From Mycobacterium kansasii ATCC 12478 (lineage in GTDB: Bacteria > Actinomycetota > Actinomycetes > Mycobacteriales > Mycobacteriaceae), in contig NC_022663.1 of NCBI RefSeq assembly GCF_000157895.3, positions 4,712,001 to 4,776,000 of the forward strand: a stretch of 64,000 nucleotides of DNA, read 5' to 3'. The notes under the pieces are model-generated. The model was not told the origin of the DNA. It made no database searches and was given only the letters and a program-made list of their open reading frames with translations. The translations under genes and the position numbers were made by a program. The number at the start of each line of letters is the position of its first letter. The stretch's first letter is position 1. Shown one piece after another: positions 33,369 through 43,135 of the stretch.

Positions 33369-36300
33369 ATGTCATTGAGCTGGGATGCCGAGGCGCGCGA
33401 GCTGCTCGTGCCGGGAATGCGCGGGTTGGTGCGCGTGTTGGGCGGCCCCGGGACCGGTAAGAGCAGCCTGCTGGCCGAGGCCGCGGTTGCGCATATCGCC
33501 GCGGGTGCCGATCCGGAATCGGTTCTGCTACTTACCGGTTCGGGCCGGCTGGGGATACGTGCACGCAGCGCGTTGACGTCGGCGTTGCTGCGGTCGAGCA
33601 GGATTGGATCCGGCCGGTCGGCGGTCCGCGAGCCGCTGGTGCGTACCGTGCACGGCTACGCCTATGCACTATTGCGACGGAACGCGGAGCGTACCGGTGA
33701 GGGGCCGCCGCGGCTGCTCACCAGTGCCGAGCAGGATGCGATCATCCGCGAGCTGCTAGCCGGCGACCTCGAGGACGCAGCGGCCTCACAATCCGCCTGG
33801 CCGCAGCATCTGTGGCCGGCGCTGAGCACCGCCGGATTCGCCAACGAATTGCGAAATCTGTTGGCACGCTGTTTTGAGCGTGGCGTAGATCCGTGGGATC
33901 TGGAACGGCTGGGCCGTCGCTGCGGGCACCCAGAATGGATTGCCGCCGGCCGCTTCGCCCGCCAATACGAGCAGGTGATGTTGCTGCGTTCGGCGGCCGG
34001 GATGGCGGCGCCACAGGCGACGGCACGGGCATTGGGCGCCGCTGAACTCGTCGGGGCGGCGTTGGACGCCTTTGCGGTCGATCCGGGACTATTGGCAGCC
34101 GAGCGCGCCCGTGTCCGGCTGCTGCTGGTCGACGATGCTCAGCAACTCGATCCGCAGGCAGCCCGGCTGGTCCGCGCGCTGGTTGCGGGTACCGAACGTG
34201 CCGTGGTGGCGGGTGACCCCAACCAGGCCGTATTCGGTTTCCGCGGCGGCGAGCCCGCCGGGTTACTGGGCGGCGCTGTCGATGGCGGACGCTTAGTGAC
34301 CTTGACGGTGTCGCATCGCTGCGCGCCCGCGGTGGCGCGTGCCGTCAGTGGCATCACCCGGCGGTTGCCCGGTGGCAGCGCCGGAAAACAGATCGAGGGC
34401 ACCGGGGAACAGGACGGTTCGGTTGCAGTGCGGCTGGCCACTTCGGCGCATGCCGAAGCGGCGATGATTGCCGATACTCTGCGACGAGCCCATGTGATCG
34501 ACGGGGTGCCGTGGTCGCAGATGGCGGTGATCGTCAGGTCGGTGCCGCGCGCCGCCGCGCGGCTGCCCCGGGCACTGGCTGCGGCCGGAGTCCCGGTGGC
34601 CATGCCGACGATGGGCGGGTCGTTGTCGCAGGAACCCGCCCCGGCTGCGCTGCTCACGGTCTTGGCTGCGACCGCTGACGGGCTCACCGGTGAGCGGGCA
34701 TTGGCCCTGCTCACCGGGCCCATCGGCCGCGTCGACCCGGTTACGCTCCGCCAGCTGCGGCGGACGCTGCAGCGGGGCCGGTCCGGCGATTCACCGGGTG
34801 ATTTCGGTGACGTACTGGCACAGACGCTTTCCCCCGAAGCTGAATCGCACCCGCAGTTCTCAGGGCCGCAGGCCGGCCCGCTGCGGCGAGTGCGTGCCGT
34901 GCTCGCCGCGGCCGCACGGTGTCACCGTCAGGGTCAAGATCCGCGGTACACGCTGTGGGCGGCGTGGCACCGCTCAGGTCTGCAAAGTCGCTGGCTGACG
35001 GCCAGCGAGCGCGGCGGCCCGGCGGGTGTCCAGGCCGCGCGGGATCTGGAATTGGTGACCACCTTATTCGACATCACCGACCAGTACGTCTCCCGAACTT
35101 CGGGTGCGTCCCTGCGCGGACTCATCGAGTATGTCACCGCTCTGCAGCTGCCACCCGTCAGCGCCGAGCCGGTATCGCAGACACAACAGGTGACGGTGCT
35201 CAGCGCACACGCCGCCCTGGGACACGAATGGGATCTTGTTGTCATAGCTGGATTACAGGAAGGGCTGTGGCCCAACACAATTCCGCGTGGTGGTGTGTTG
35301 GCTACCCAGCGGCTGCTCGATGAACTCGACGGCGTCACCCAAAGCGCCTCTGCCCGGGCGCCGCTGCTGGCCGAGGAACGCCGGCTCTTGGTGGCCGCCA
35401 TGGGTCGGGCCCGGCGCCGGTTGCTGGTGACAGCCGTCGACAATGACGCCGGCGGAGGCGGCCAGGAACCGGCATTACCGTCGGCATTCTTTTTCGAGAT
35501 CGCCCGTTTGGCTGATGGTGGCGGCGAACCCGCGGCGGCGCAGGCGGAGTCGGCACCGCGTGTCCTGTCGGCCGCGGCGGTGGTGGGTCGGTTACGGGCT
35601 GTCGTGTGTGCACCTGACGGCACGGTCGATGACGCGGCTCGTGCGTGTGCGGCAACGCAATTGGCGCGGTTGGCCATGGCCGGTGTGGCAGGGGCCGACC
35701 CGGACGGGTGGCACGGGCTGATCCCGGTCAGCACCAGTGAACCGCTGTACGGCAGTGGGGATGTGGTCACGTTGACGCCGTCGAGCCTCCAGACGCTCAG
35801 CGAGTGCCCGTTACGGTGGCTGACCGAACGCCACGGCGGAGCCAAGCCGCGTGAGCTGCGCTCCGCCGTCGGTTCGGTGCTGCACGCGCTGATCGCCGGC
35901 CCGGGCCGGAGTGAAGCTCATCTGCTGGCCGAATTGGACCGGGTGTGGCGGCGGTTGCCCTTCGACGCGAGCTGGTATTCGTCCAATGAGCTTGCCCGAC
36001 ACCGCGCGATGATCCAGTCGTTTGTCGAGTGGCGAGCGCGGACCCGTGGTGAGTTGACCGAGGTCGGCGTCGAGATCGAGGTGGACGGCGTCCTGCAGAC
36101 CCGCCGCGACGACGGCGGAAAGATCCGGCTGCGCGGCCGCGTCGATCGGCTCGAACGCGACGGCGCGGGGCGGTTGGTGATCGTCGACGTCAAAACCGGC
36201 AAGACGCCGGTGAGCAAGGACGATGCCCAACAGCATGCGCAACTGGCGATGTATCAGCTGGCGGTCGCCGAAGGGATGGTGCCCGCAGGGGACGAGCCCG

Positions 36301-36524
36301 GTGGTGCGCGTCTGGTCTATCCCGGGAAGTGCGCGACGACCGGCGCCACTGAACGCCAGCAGGATCCGTTGACGCCGGCCACCCGTGATCAATGGCGCGG
36401 TCTGGTGCGGCAGGCTGCCGAGGCGATGGCCGGGCCGCAGTTCATCGCCCGACGCAACGACAGTTGCTCGAACTGCCCGATCCGTCCGTTTTGTCCGGCA
36501 CACACCGACAGGTCATCGCTGTGA
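33369..36524 (+). CDS. adnA: ATP-dependent helicase-nuclease subunit AdnA
   Basis: 1051 residues from ATG 33369 (M. tuberculosis Rv3202c has about 1055). AdnA-AdnB is the mycobacterial end-resection motor-nuclease. The N-terminal UvrD-like motor has VLGGPGTGKSSLL (Walker A), VDDAQQLDPQA (motif II variant) and the GDPNQAVFGFRGG motif. The C-terminal RecB-like nuclease domain has RGRVDRLE and VDVKTGK (catalytic Asp/Lys) plus the cysteine cluster CSNCPIRPFC, consistent with the iron-sulfur nuclease fold. Open reading continues upstream but lacks similarity beyond about ten residues. It overlaps adnB by 4 bp (GTGA). Confidence 0.95.
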   Translation: MSLSWDAEARELLVPGMRGLVRVLGGPGTGKSSLLAEAAVAHIAAGADPESVLLLTGSGRLGIRARSALTSALLRSSRIGSGRSAVREPLVRTVHGYAYALLRRNAERTGEGPPRLLTSAEQDAIIRELLAGDLEDAAASQSAWPQHLWPALSTAGFANELRNLLARCFERGVDPWDLERLGRRCGHPEWIAAGRFARQYEQVMLLRSAAGMAAPQATARALGAAELVGAALDAFAVDPGLLAAERARVRLLLVDDAQQLDPQAARLVRALVAGTERAVVAGDPNQAVFGFRGGEPAGLLGGAVDGGRLVTLTVSHRCAPAVARAVSGITRRLPGGSAGKQIEGTGEQDGSVAVRLATSAHAEAAMIADTLRRAHVIDGVPWSQMAVIVRSVPRAAARLPRALAAAGVPVAMPTMGGSLSQEPAPAALLTVLAATADGLTGERALALLTGPIGRVDPVTLRQLRRTLQRGRSGDSPGDFGDVLAQTLSPEAESHPQFSGPQAGPLRRVRAVLAAAARCHRQGQDPRYTLWAAWHRSGLQSRWLTASERGGPAGVQAARDLELVTTLFDITDQYVSRTSGASLRGLIEYVTALQLPPVSAEPVSQTQQVTVLSAHAALGHEWDLVVIAGLQEGLWPNTIPRGGVLATQRLLDELDGVTQSASARAPLLAEERRLLVAAMGRARRRLLVTAVDNDAGGGGQEPALPSAFFFEIARLADGGGEPAAAQAESAPRVLSAAAVVGRLRAVVCAPDGTVDDAARACAATQLARLAMAGVAGADPDGWHGLIPVSTSEPLYGSGDVVTLTPSSLQTLSECPLRWLTERHGGAKPRELRSAVGSVLHALIAGPGRSEAHLLAELDRVWRRLPFDASWYSSNELARHRAMIQSFVEWRARTRGELTEVGVEIEVDGVLQTRRDDGGKIRLRGRVDRLERDGAGRLVIVDVKTGKTPVSKDDAQQHAQLAMYQLAVAEGMVPAGDEPGGARLVYPGKCATTGATERQQDPLTPATRDQWRGLVRQAAEAMAGPQFIARRNDSCSNCPIRPFCPAHTDRSSL

Positions 36525-39500
36525 ATCATGCCCGCTACAGCCCCGCCGAATTAGCTTGTGCACTGGGGCTTTTCCCGCCCACGGAGGAGCAGGCGGCCGT
36601 GATCGCCGCGCCGCCGGGCCCACTGGTGGTCATCGCCGGGGCCGGAGCCGGCAAGACCGAGACGATGGCAGCGCGGGTGGTGTGGTTGATCGCCAACGGC
36701 TACGCCGAACCCGGCCAGGTGCTGGGCCTGACGTTCACTCGAAAGGCCGCCGGCCAACTGCTGCGCCGCGTCCGGTCTCGACTGGCGCGGTTGGCCGGGC
36801 TGGAACCCGGCGCGGCGGCGTGCGAGTCCGCGGGCACTCCGGTGGTCAGCACATACCACGCATTCGCCGGGTCGTTGCTGCGTGACTACGGATTGCTGCT
36901 GCCCGTCGAGCCCGACACCAGCCTGCTCACCGAGACAGAGCTGTGGCAGCTGGCGTTCGAGGTGGTCAACGGATATCGCGGTGAGTTGCGTACTCAGAAG
37001 ACCCCGGCGGCGGTCACCGCGATGGTGCTGCGGTTATGGGGCCAGCTCGCTGAGCACCTGGTGGACACCGGGCAACTCCGCGACACCCACGTTGAGCTGG
37101 AACGACTGGTGCACACCCTGCCGCCGGGCCCCTATCAGCGCGACCGCGCCCCCAGCCAGTGGTTGCTGCGGATGCTGGCCACCCAGAATGAGCGCGCCGA
37201 GTTGGTGCCGTTGCTGGATGCGTTGCTAGAACGCATGCGGGCCGAGAAGGTGATGGACTTCGGGTTGCAGATGGCGTCTGCCGCACGGCTGGCGGCGTCG
37301 TTCCCGCAGGTCGGCCGCGAACTGCGGAACCAATTCCGGGTGGTGTTGCTCGACGAGTACCAGGACACCGGCCATTCCCAGCGGGTCGCCTTGTCGTCGT
37401 TGTTCGGCGGCGGAGTCGATGACGGGCTGGCGCTCACGGCGGTCGGGGACCCGATTCAGTCGATCTACGGCTGGCGCGGTGCCTCGGCGACGAACCTGCC
37501 GCGCTTCACCACCGACTTCCCTCTCTCCGACGGCACACCAGCGCCGATCTTGGAGCTACGGACCAGTTGGCGTAACCCGCCGCGAGCGCTGCACCTGGCA
37601 AACGCCATTTCCGCGGAGGCGCGCCGGCGATCGGTCGCGGTGCGTGCATTGCGGGCACGCCCGGACGCCCCGCCCGGGACCGTTCGCTGCGCACTGCTCC
37701 CCGATGTGCAGGCCGAACGTGACTGGATCGCCGACCATCTTCAGCGGCGCTATTTGCGGGCTCGGGCCGACGGGGTCGGCCCCCCTACCGCAGCCGTGCT
37801 GGTGCGCCGCAACGCTGACGCGGCACCCATCGCCGATGCACTGCGTGCTCGCGGGATCCCGGTCGAAGTGGTTGGGCTGGCCGGCCTGTTGTCCATTCCA
37901 GAGGTCGCCGACGTGGTGGCCATGCTGCGTCTGGTGGCCGAGCCGACGGCCGGAACCGCGGCGATGCAGGTGCTGACCGGTCCCCGCTGGCGGCTAGGTG
38001 GCCGGGACCTGGCAGCGCTATGGCGGCGCGCGCTGGGCCTGGCGGGCGGCCCGAACGAATCGTCGCCCGAGTCGATTGCGGCGGCAGCCGGCCCGGATAG
38101 CGACACCCCATGTCTGGCCGACGCGCTCAGCGACCCGGGTCCGGCCGACTGCTACTCGGCGGCAGGGTACCGGCGCATCGTGGCCCTGGCCGGCGAACTG
38201 AAACTGCTACGTGCACAACTCGGCCATTGCCTGCCGGATCTGGTTGCCGAGGTGCGCCGCGTGCTGGGTGTCGACTGCGAAGCCCGCGCCAAATCGGCCG
38301 CTACCGCAGAGTGGTCCGGCACCGAGCATCTCGACGCTTTCTCGGACGTGGTAGCGAAATACGCCGAGCGGGCTACCTCGTCGTGCACGGAAGTGCCGGC
38401 AAAGGCGTCGGTGGCTGGTCTGCTGGCCTACTTGGACGTGGCCGCAGAAGTGGAAAACGGCCTGCCCCCCGCGCAGCCGGCGGTTGCACGCGACAGGGTG
38501 CAGGTGCTCACCGTGCATGCCGCCAAGGGCTTGGAGTGGCAGGTCGTGGCGGTCGCGCACCTGTCGGGTGGAGTTTTCCCGTCGACCGCGTCGCGGAGCA
38601 CTTGGTTAACCGACCCCGGTGAGCTACCACCACTGCTGCGCGGCGACCGCGTCTCGACCGGGGTGCTCGGTATCCCGGTCCTGGACACCTCGGCGGTGAC
38701 CAATCGAAAACAGCTGTCGGACAAGATCTCTGAGCACCGTCGTCAGCTCGATCAGCGACGTGTCGATGAGGAGCGCCGGCTGCTGTATGTCGGCGTCACT
38801 CGTGCCGAGGACACCCTGTTGGTATCGGGTCACCAGTGGGGCGCTACCGGGGTCAAGCCTTGCGGGCCGTCGGAATTTCTCTGCGAAGTCAAAGACATCA
38901 TCGATCACTCGGTTGCGGCCGGCGATCCGTGCGGGATTGTGGACCAATGGGCTCCCGCACCGGCTGAAGGTGAGCGTAACCCATTGCGGGACAACGCTAT
39001 CCAAGCGGTCTGGCCAGCTGAACCGCTGGGCGCGCGGCGCGCTGACGTGGAACGCGGGGCCCGGCTGGTGGCTGAGGCAACAGCGGCCGAAGTGATCGAC
39101 GCCGGGGTCGCTGACACCGAGGGGTGGGTCCAGGACGTCGATGCGTTACTGGCCGAACGTGCGCGGGCGGTGCAACCGCCGGCCCGCGAGCTGCCGGGCC
39201 AGTTGTCGGTCAGCGGTCTGGTGGAGCTGGGCCGCGATCCAGCGAAGGCGCGGCAGCGGCTAGCCCATCGTCTGCCGTCGCGTCCGGATCCGCAGGCTTT
39301 GCTGGGCAACGCTTTTCACTCGTGGGTCCAGCGGTTCTACGGAGCCGAATTGCTGTTCGATCTCGGAGACCTTCCGGGTGCCGCCGACCCTGAAGTAAGC
39401 AACGCCGAAGAGTTGGCCAAACTGCGGGCGGCCTTCACCGCATCGCCCTGGGCTGCTCGCACCCCCATCGCGGTAGAAGTGCCGTTCGAGATGCCGGTTG

Positions 39501-39799
39501 GCGACACCGTGGTTCGCGGCCGCATCGATGCGGTGTTCGCCGACCCCGACGGCGGCGTCACCGTGGTCGACTGGAAAACCGGTGAGCCGCCACGCGGGCC
39601 GGAAGGCAGGCGGCAGGCCGCCGTCCAGTTGGCCGTCTACCGGCTGGCGTGGGCTGCGCTGCTCGGCTGCTCGGAGTCATCGGTACGCACCGCGTTCTAC
39701 TACGTCCGCAGTGGCATCACCGTTGTTCCCGATGAGTTGCCCGACGGTGCGGCGTTGGCCGCGCTGCTGGCTGACTCCGCTCGCCGTTGCGACACCTGA
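36521..39799 (+). CDS. adnB: ATP-dependent helicase-nuclease subunit AdnB
   Basis: 1092 residues from GTG 36521. The UvrD/Rep-type motor has Q motif PTEEQAAVI, Walker A VIAGAGAGKTETMAAR, motif Ia TFTRKAAGQLLRR, Walker B LLDEYQDT, motif III VGDPIQSIYGWRGA, motif V VHAAKGLEWQVV and motif VI LLYVGVTRAED. The C-terminal RecB nuclease core shows RGRIDAVF and VVDWKTGEPP. In the heterodimer AdnB supplies the lead translocating motor. The coding overlap with adnA should keep the two subunits stoichiometric. Confidence 0.96.
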   Translation: MNHARYSPAELACALGLFPPTEEQAAVIAAPPGPLVVIAGAGAGKTETMAARVVWLIANGYAEPGQVLGLTFTRKAAGQLLRRVRSRLARLAGLEPGAAACESAGTPVVSTYHAFAGSLLRDYGLLLPVEPDTSLLTETELWQLAFEVVNGYRGELRTQKTPAAVTAMVLRLWGQLAEHLVDTGQLRDTHVELERLVHTLPPGPYQRDRAPSQWLLRMLATQNERAELVPLLDALLERMRAEKVMDFGLQMASAARLAASFPQVGRELRNQFRVVLLDEYQDTGHSQRVALSSLFGGGVDDGLALTAVGDPIQSIYGWRGASATNLPRFTTDFPLSDGTPAPILELRTSWRNPPRALHLANAISAEARRRSVAVRALRARPDAPPGTVRCALLPDVQAERDWIADHLQRRYLRARADGVGPPTAAVLVRRNADAAPIADALRARGIPVEVVGLAGLLSIPEVADVVAMLRLVAEPTAGTAAMQVLTGPRWRLGGRDLAALWRRALGLAGGPNESSPESIAAAAGPDSDTPCLADALSDPGPADCYSAAGYRRIVALAGELKLLRAQLGHCLPDLVAEVRRVLGVDCEARAKSAATAEWSGTEHLDAFSDVVAKYAERATSSCTEVPAKASVAGLLAYLDVAAEVENGLPPAQPAVARDRVQVLTVHAAKGLEWQVVAVAHLSGGVFPSTASRSTWLTDPGELPPLLRGDRVSTGVLGIPVLDTSAVTNRKQLSDKISEHRRQLDQRRVDEERRLLYVGVTRAEDTLLVSGHQWGATGVKPCGPSEFLCEVKDIIDHSVAAGDPCGIVDQWAPAPAEGERNPLRDNAIQAVWPAEPLGARRADVERGARLVAEATAAEVIDAGVADTEGWVQDVDALLAERARAVQPPARELPGQLSVSGLVELGRDPAKARQRLAHRLPSRPDPQALLGNAFHSWVQRFYGAELLFDLGDLPGAADPEVSNAEELAKLRAAFTASPWAARTPIAVEVPFEMPVGDTVVRGRIDAVFADPDGGVTVVDWKTGEPPRGPEGRRQAAVQLAVYRLAWAALLGCSESSVRTAFYYVRSGITVVPDELPDGAALAALLADSARRCDT

Positions 39800-39860
39800 T
39801 CGTGGTTACATGTTTCTCGTGCCTGTGTCGTGCTTTGGGATCAGCCGATGACGGATTCCC

Positions 39861-40931
39861 GTGGCGAAAGGTAGTTGGCGGCGGCTGAGGCGTCTCGACG
39901 AGAGGTTGACGGTCCAGCCGAGTTACGCACTCGTCGGCGTGTTGCGCATTCCTTCGGGTCGGGCCAGTCCCGCGCGCATCATCACCCGCCGAGTGGCCAT
40001 TGCCTTGACGGCGTTGTTGGTCGGCGCCATTACCGTCTACGTCGATCGGGACGGATACCACGACTCACAGGGCGACGAACTGACGTTTTTGGATTGCCTC
40101 TATTACTCGGCGGTGACGTTGTCGACGACCGGTTATGGCGACATCACACCCATTTCCGAATTCGCGCGCGCGACCAACGTCTTGATCATCACACCGCTGC
40201 GCATCGCGTTCCTGATCCTGTTGGTCGGGACGACGCTCGAGGTGGTCACGGAGACGTCCCGGCAAGCACTGAAGATCCAGCGTTGGAGGAACAGAGTGCG
40301 CAACCATACCGTCGTCATCGGCTATGGGACCAAAGGCAAAACGGCGATTACCGCGATGCTCGGCGACGAGGTGGTCCCCGGTGAGATTGTCGTCGTCGAC
40401 ACCGACCGGACGGCCCTCGACCGTGCGGCGGCGGCGGGGTTGGTCACCGTACATGGCGACGCCACCAAATCCGACGTGCTGCGGTTGGCCGGTGCTCAGC
40501 ATGCGGCCTCGATCATCGTTGCCGCGAGCCGTGACGACACGGCGGCGTTGGTGACTTTGACCGCCCGCGAGATCTCGCCCAAGGCCAAGATCGTGGCTTC
40601 TATCCGGGAGGCCGAAAACCAGCATCTGCTCGAGCAATCGGGGGCGGACTCGGTGGTGGTTTCCTCCGAGACGGCCGGCCGATTGCTTGGCCTTGCCACC
40701 ACCACACCCAGCGTTGTGCAGATGATCGAGGATCTGTTGACGCCGGATACCGGGCTGGCGATTGCCGAACGCGAGGTGGAGCCGAACGAAGTCGGCGGTT
40801 CGCCGCGGCATCTGGGGGACATCGTGCTCGGCGTCGTCCGCAACGGACAACTATTGCGTATCGGAGCACCTGAGGTGGACGCCATCGAGGCCGACGACCG
40901 TCTCCTCTACGTCCGCAACACGGGGCACTAG
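39861..40931 (+). CDS. Potassium channel with RCK/TrkA-N domain (Rv3200c-like)
   Basis: 356 residues from GTG 39861. The pore module is a two-helix unit: TM1 about residues 40-58, then the selectivity filter in TLSTTGYGDITP, then TM2 about 105-125. The cytosolic RCK domain has the Rossmann start VVIGYGTKGKTAI and VVDTDRTALDRAAA, followed by a TrkA-C domain. Such channels are gated by nucleotides or ions. The stop overlaps the first base of the 57-bp repeat. Confidence 0.92.
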   Translation: MAKGSWRRLRRLDERLTVQPSYALVGVLRIPSGRASPARIITRRVAIALTALLVGAITVYVDRDGYHDSQGDELTFLDCLYYSAVTLSTTGYGDITPISEFARATNVLIITPLRIAFLILLVGTTLEVVTETSRQALKIQRWRNRVRNHTVVIGYGTKGKTAITAMLGDEVVPGEIVVVDTDRTALDRAAAAGLVTVHGDATKSDVLRLAGAQHAASIIVAASRDDTAALVTLTAREISPKAKIVASIREAENQHLLEQSGADSVVVSSETAGRLLGLATTTPSVVQMIEDLLTPDTGLAIAEREVEPNEVGGSPRHLGDIVLGVVRNGQLLRIGAPEVDAIEADDRLLYVRNTGH

Positions 40932-41264
40932 TGGCGATCGCAAGCTCGGCGGAGCCGGGCGTGGCGGGTCGCCGCGTGGTGGGTTCCGTGGCGATCGCAA
41001 GCTCGGCGGAGCCGGGCGTGGCGGGTCGCCGCGTGGTGGGTTCCGTGGCGATCGCAAGCTCGGCGGAGCCGGGCGTGGCGGGTCGCCGCGTGGTGGGTTC
41101 CGTGGCGATCGCAAGCTCGGCGGAGCCGGGCGTGGCGGGTCGCCGCGTGGTGGGTTCCGTGGCGATCGCAAGCTCGGCGGAGCCGGGCGTGGCGGGTCGC
41201 CGCGTGGTGGGTTCCGTGGCGATCGCAAGCTCGGCGGAGCCGGGCGTGGCGGGTCGCCGCGTGG
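40931..41264. repeat. 57-bp minisatellite, six copies (last truncated)
   Basis: Units start at 40931, 40988, 41045, 41102, 41159 and 41216 and read GTGGCGATCGCAAGC to GGTGGGTTCC, an exact 57-bp period with almost no divergence. The sixth breaks off at about 41264. It fills the whole gap between the potassium channel stop and nudC. 57 is a multiple of three, so every frame without a stop in the unit stays open; this explains long apparent reading frames on both strands. One plus-strand frame starts with GTG immediately at the channel stop (TAGTG) and would encode 19-residue repeats, but there is no evidence it is translated. Confidence 0.97.
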
Positions 41265-41279
41265 GCATCAGGGCATAGC

Positions 41280-42209
41280 GTGGACTTCCGGCTGCGGGAC
41301 GTTCCATTCCTGTCGCGGATCGGCGCCGACCGAGCCGACCACTTGCGTACCGATGTCGACGCGGCGGCTGCCGGCTGGGCCGATGCGGCGCTACTGCGGG
41401 TGGATTCGCGCAACCAGGTCCTGGTTGCCGAAGGCCGAGCGGTGCTGGGTCCGGCGGCCACTCTGGGCGACAAGCCACCGCCGGAGGCGGTGTTCCTGGG
41501 TCGCATCGCGGGCGATCGTCACGTTTGGGCGATCAGGGGCGCACTGGAGCCCCCCGAGGATCCGGATGTAGAGGCCGAAGTAGTGGACCTTCGCAGGCTG
41601 GGGAAGATCATCGATGACACCAGCAGCCAATTGGTGTCGTCGGCATTGGCTTTATTGAACTGGCATGACACCGCGCGATTCAGCCCGGTCGATGGCAGCC
41701 CGACCAAACCCGCCAGGGCCGGATGGTCACGCGTCAGCCAGATCACCGGTCACGAGGAGTTTCCCCGTATCGACGCGGCGGTGATCTGCCTGATTCACGA
41801 CGGCGGTGATCGCGCGGTATTGGCCCGCCAAGCGGCATGGCCGCCGCGGATGTTCTCCCTGCTGGCAGGCTTCGTCGAGGCGGGTGAATCGTTCGAGGTA
41901 TGCGTGGCCCGCGAGATCCGTGAGGAAATCGGTCTGACCGTCCGTGATGTGCGCTACCTGGGCAGCCAACCCTGGCCGTTCCCGCGCTCGCTGATGGTGG
42001 GCTTCCATGCCGTAGCCGACCCGGATCAAGATTTTTCATTCCACGACGGCGAGATCGCCGAGGCCGGCTGGTTCACCCGCGACGAAGTGCGTGCGGCGCT
42101 GGACGCGGGCGACTGGACAACCACCTCATCAGAGTCGAAGTTGCGACTACCGGGGTCCGTCTCGATTGCCCGCATCATCATCGAATCCTGGGCGGCGGCG
42201 CGCGACTGA
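41280..42209 (+). CDS. nudC: NAD+ / NADH diphosphatase NudC
   Basis: 309 residues from GTG 41280. The Nudix box is complete: GFVEAGESFEVCVAREIREE and IGL, with the SQPWPFP motif that defines NADH diphosphatases a few residues later. It hydrolyses NAD(H) to NMN(H) and AMP and may decap NAD-RNA. The two-Cys pairs of the E. coli zinc ribbon are absent in the corresponding segment (WHDTARFSPVDGSPTKPARAG). In M. tuberculosis a Pro-to-Gln polymorphism in the QPWPFP motif affects activity; here the residue is Pro. Confidence 0.94.
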   Translation: MDFRLRDVPFLSRIGADRADHLRTDVDAAAAGWADAALLRVDSRNQVLVAEGRAVLGPAATLGDKPPPEAVFLGRIAGDRHVWAIRGALEPPEDPDVEAEVVDLRRLGKIIDDTSSQLVSSALALLNWHDTARFSPVDGSPTKPARAGWSRVSQITGHEEFPRIDAAVICLIHDGGDRAVLARQAAWPPRMFSLLAGFVEAGESFEVCVAREIREEIGLTVRDVRYLGSQPWPFPRSLMVGFHAVADPDQDFSFHDGEIAEAGWFTRDEVRAALDAGDWTTTSSESKLRLPGSVSIARIIIESWAAARD

Positions 42210-42223
42210 ACTGCCGCGATCGA

Positions 42224-42949
42224 CTACTTGACGCGATCGCAGATCGCGTCAAGCACGGTATTGGCGATCCGTTCAGCTGGTTCGATGCCCAATACGCCGA
42301 CAGACATCAACACCGCGTTCTTGACGCGGTACAGGTGGCTCCATCCTTGGTCGGTGATCCGCAGCGTGGCGGGGTCCGGCTTGTCCACGTTGAACGTGTA
42401 CTTGGGGTCATGTAATGCCATGCACGCGTTCAGCGACGCTTCCAGCTGCTCGAGTGCTGCGCGCGCTGCATTCGCGTCCGGGTAGATGGCAACGGCTTGA
42501 CTGACCGAATCCACCAGAGCCATGCCGCCGGGGCGTATTTCGTCGGTGACGCCGCTGTAGCCGGCACTCCGGAACTCTATCCAGCCGCTGGCGAATGTGA
42601 GATCGCTGGTCCCGGCCGCCCGGCAGGGGCCCGGCGCGTTCAGGTCGCCTGGTGGCGGATGACGCAAGTCCGCGTGTGAATGTGCGGTCAGTTCCTCGTA
42701 ATTGGCGATACGCCGTACCTCTTCGACGCCGATGATCAACGCATCGGCACCCGACAGCGGCGTGGTGGTGGTGCTCGGCTTCGCTGAAGTCCCTTTGTGC
42801 GAGCACGCGGTGATCACGAGTAGCGCAGTGCAGATGATGAACAGCGACTTGCCCGTGCCGGCAAGGGCGACGCGAATATCTGCCGCTTGCCACTTCAGCC
42901 GGAGCGCCAGATATGTCACGCCCGAGCGGGTTGAGCCGGTTGGCCTCAT
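42224..42949 (-). CDS. Lipoprotein with PknH-C-like extracellular sensor domain
   Basis: 241 residues from ATG 42949. A lipobox LLVITAC follows a hydrophobic stretch, so the mature protein would be lipidated at Cys about 49. The start may lie further in, at GTG in SGVTYLA, which gives a more usual signal-peptide length. The exported domain resembles the PknH C-terminal/LpqQ-type sensor domain (ADALIIGVEEVRRIANYE, paired cysteines near PGPCRAAG and LNACMAL). The ligand is unknown. It is convergent with nudC (14 bp apart). Confidence 0.82.
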   Translation of the reverse strand: MRPTGSTRSGVTYLALRLKWQAADIRVALAGTGKSLFIICTALLVITACSHKGTSAKPSTTTTPLSGADALIIGVEEVRRIANYEELTAHSHADLRHPPPGDLNAPGPCRAAGTSDLTFASGWIEFRSAGYSGVTDEIRPGGMALVDSVSQAVAIYPDANAARAALEQLEASLNACMALHDPKYTFNVDKPDPATLRITDQGWSHLYRVKNAVLMSVGVLGIEPAERIANTVLDAICDRVK

Positions 42950-43135
42950 CGTTGATAGCCATTTTCTGCGGACCGCCGTCCGCGGTTGGGTGGCGCTTAT
43001 GGTACCGGCGAGTTATGCCCGGAGGTCGACGCCGTAATTCTTATCGTACGGGCGACCGGACCTCTTGTTGGGCACCTTTGCCCAGGCGACGGCCCGTGTC
43101 TGGCGCGCCGGGTGAATGGCCGACACCGGGCCGCC

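Noticed and set aside
40600..41571. Several repeat-containing reading frames on both strands over the 57-bp minisatellite
   Set aside because: They exist only because the 57-bp unit is a multiple of three and lacks stops; no start signal or similarity supports a protein, except the coupled GTG frame which is listed only as a possibility.
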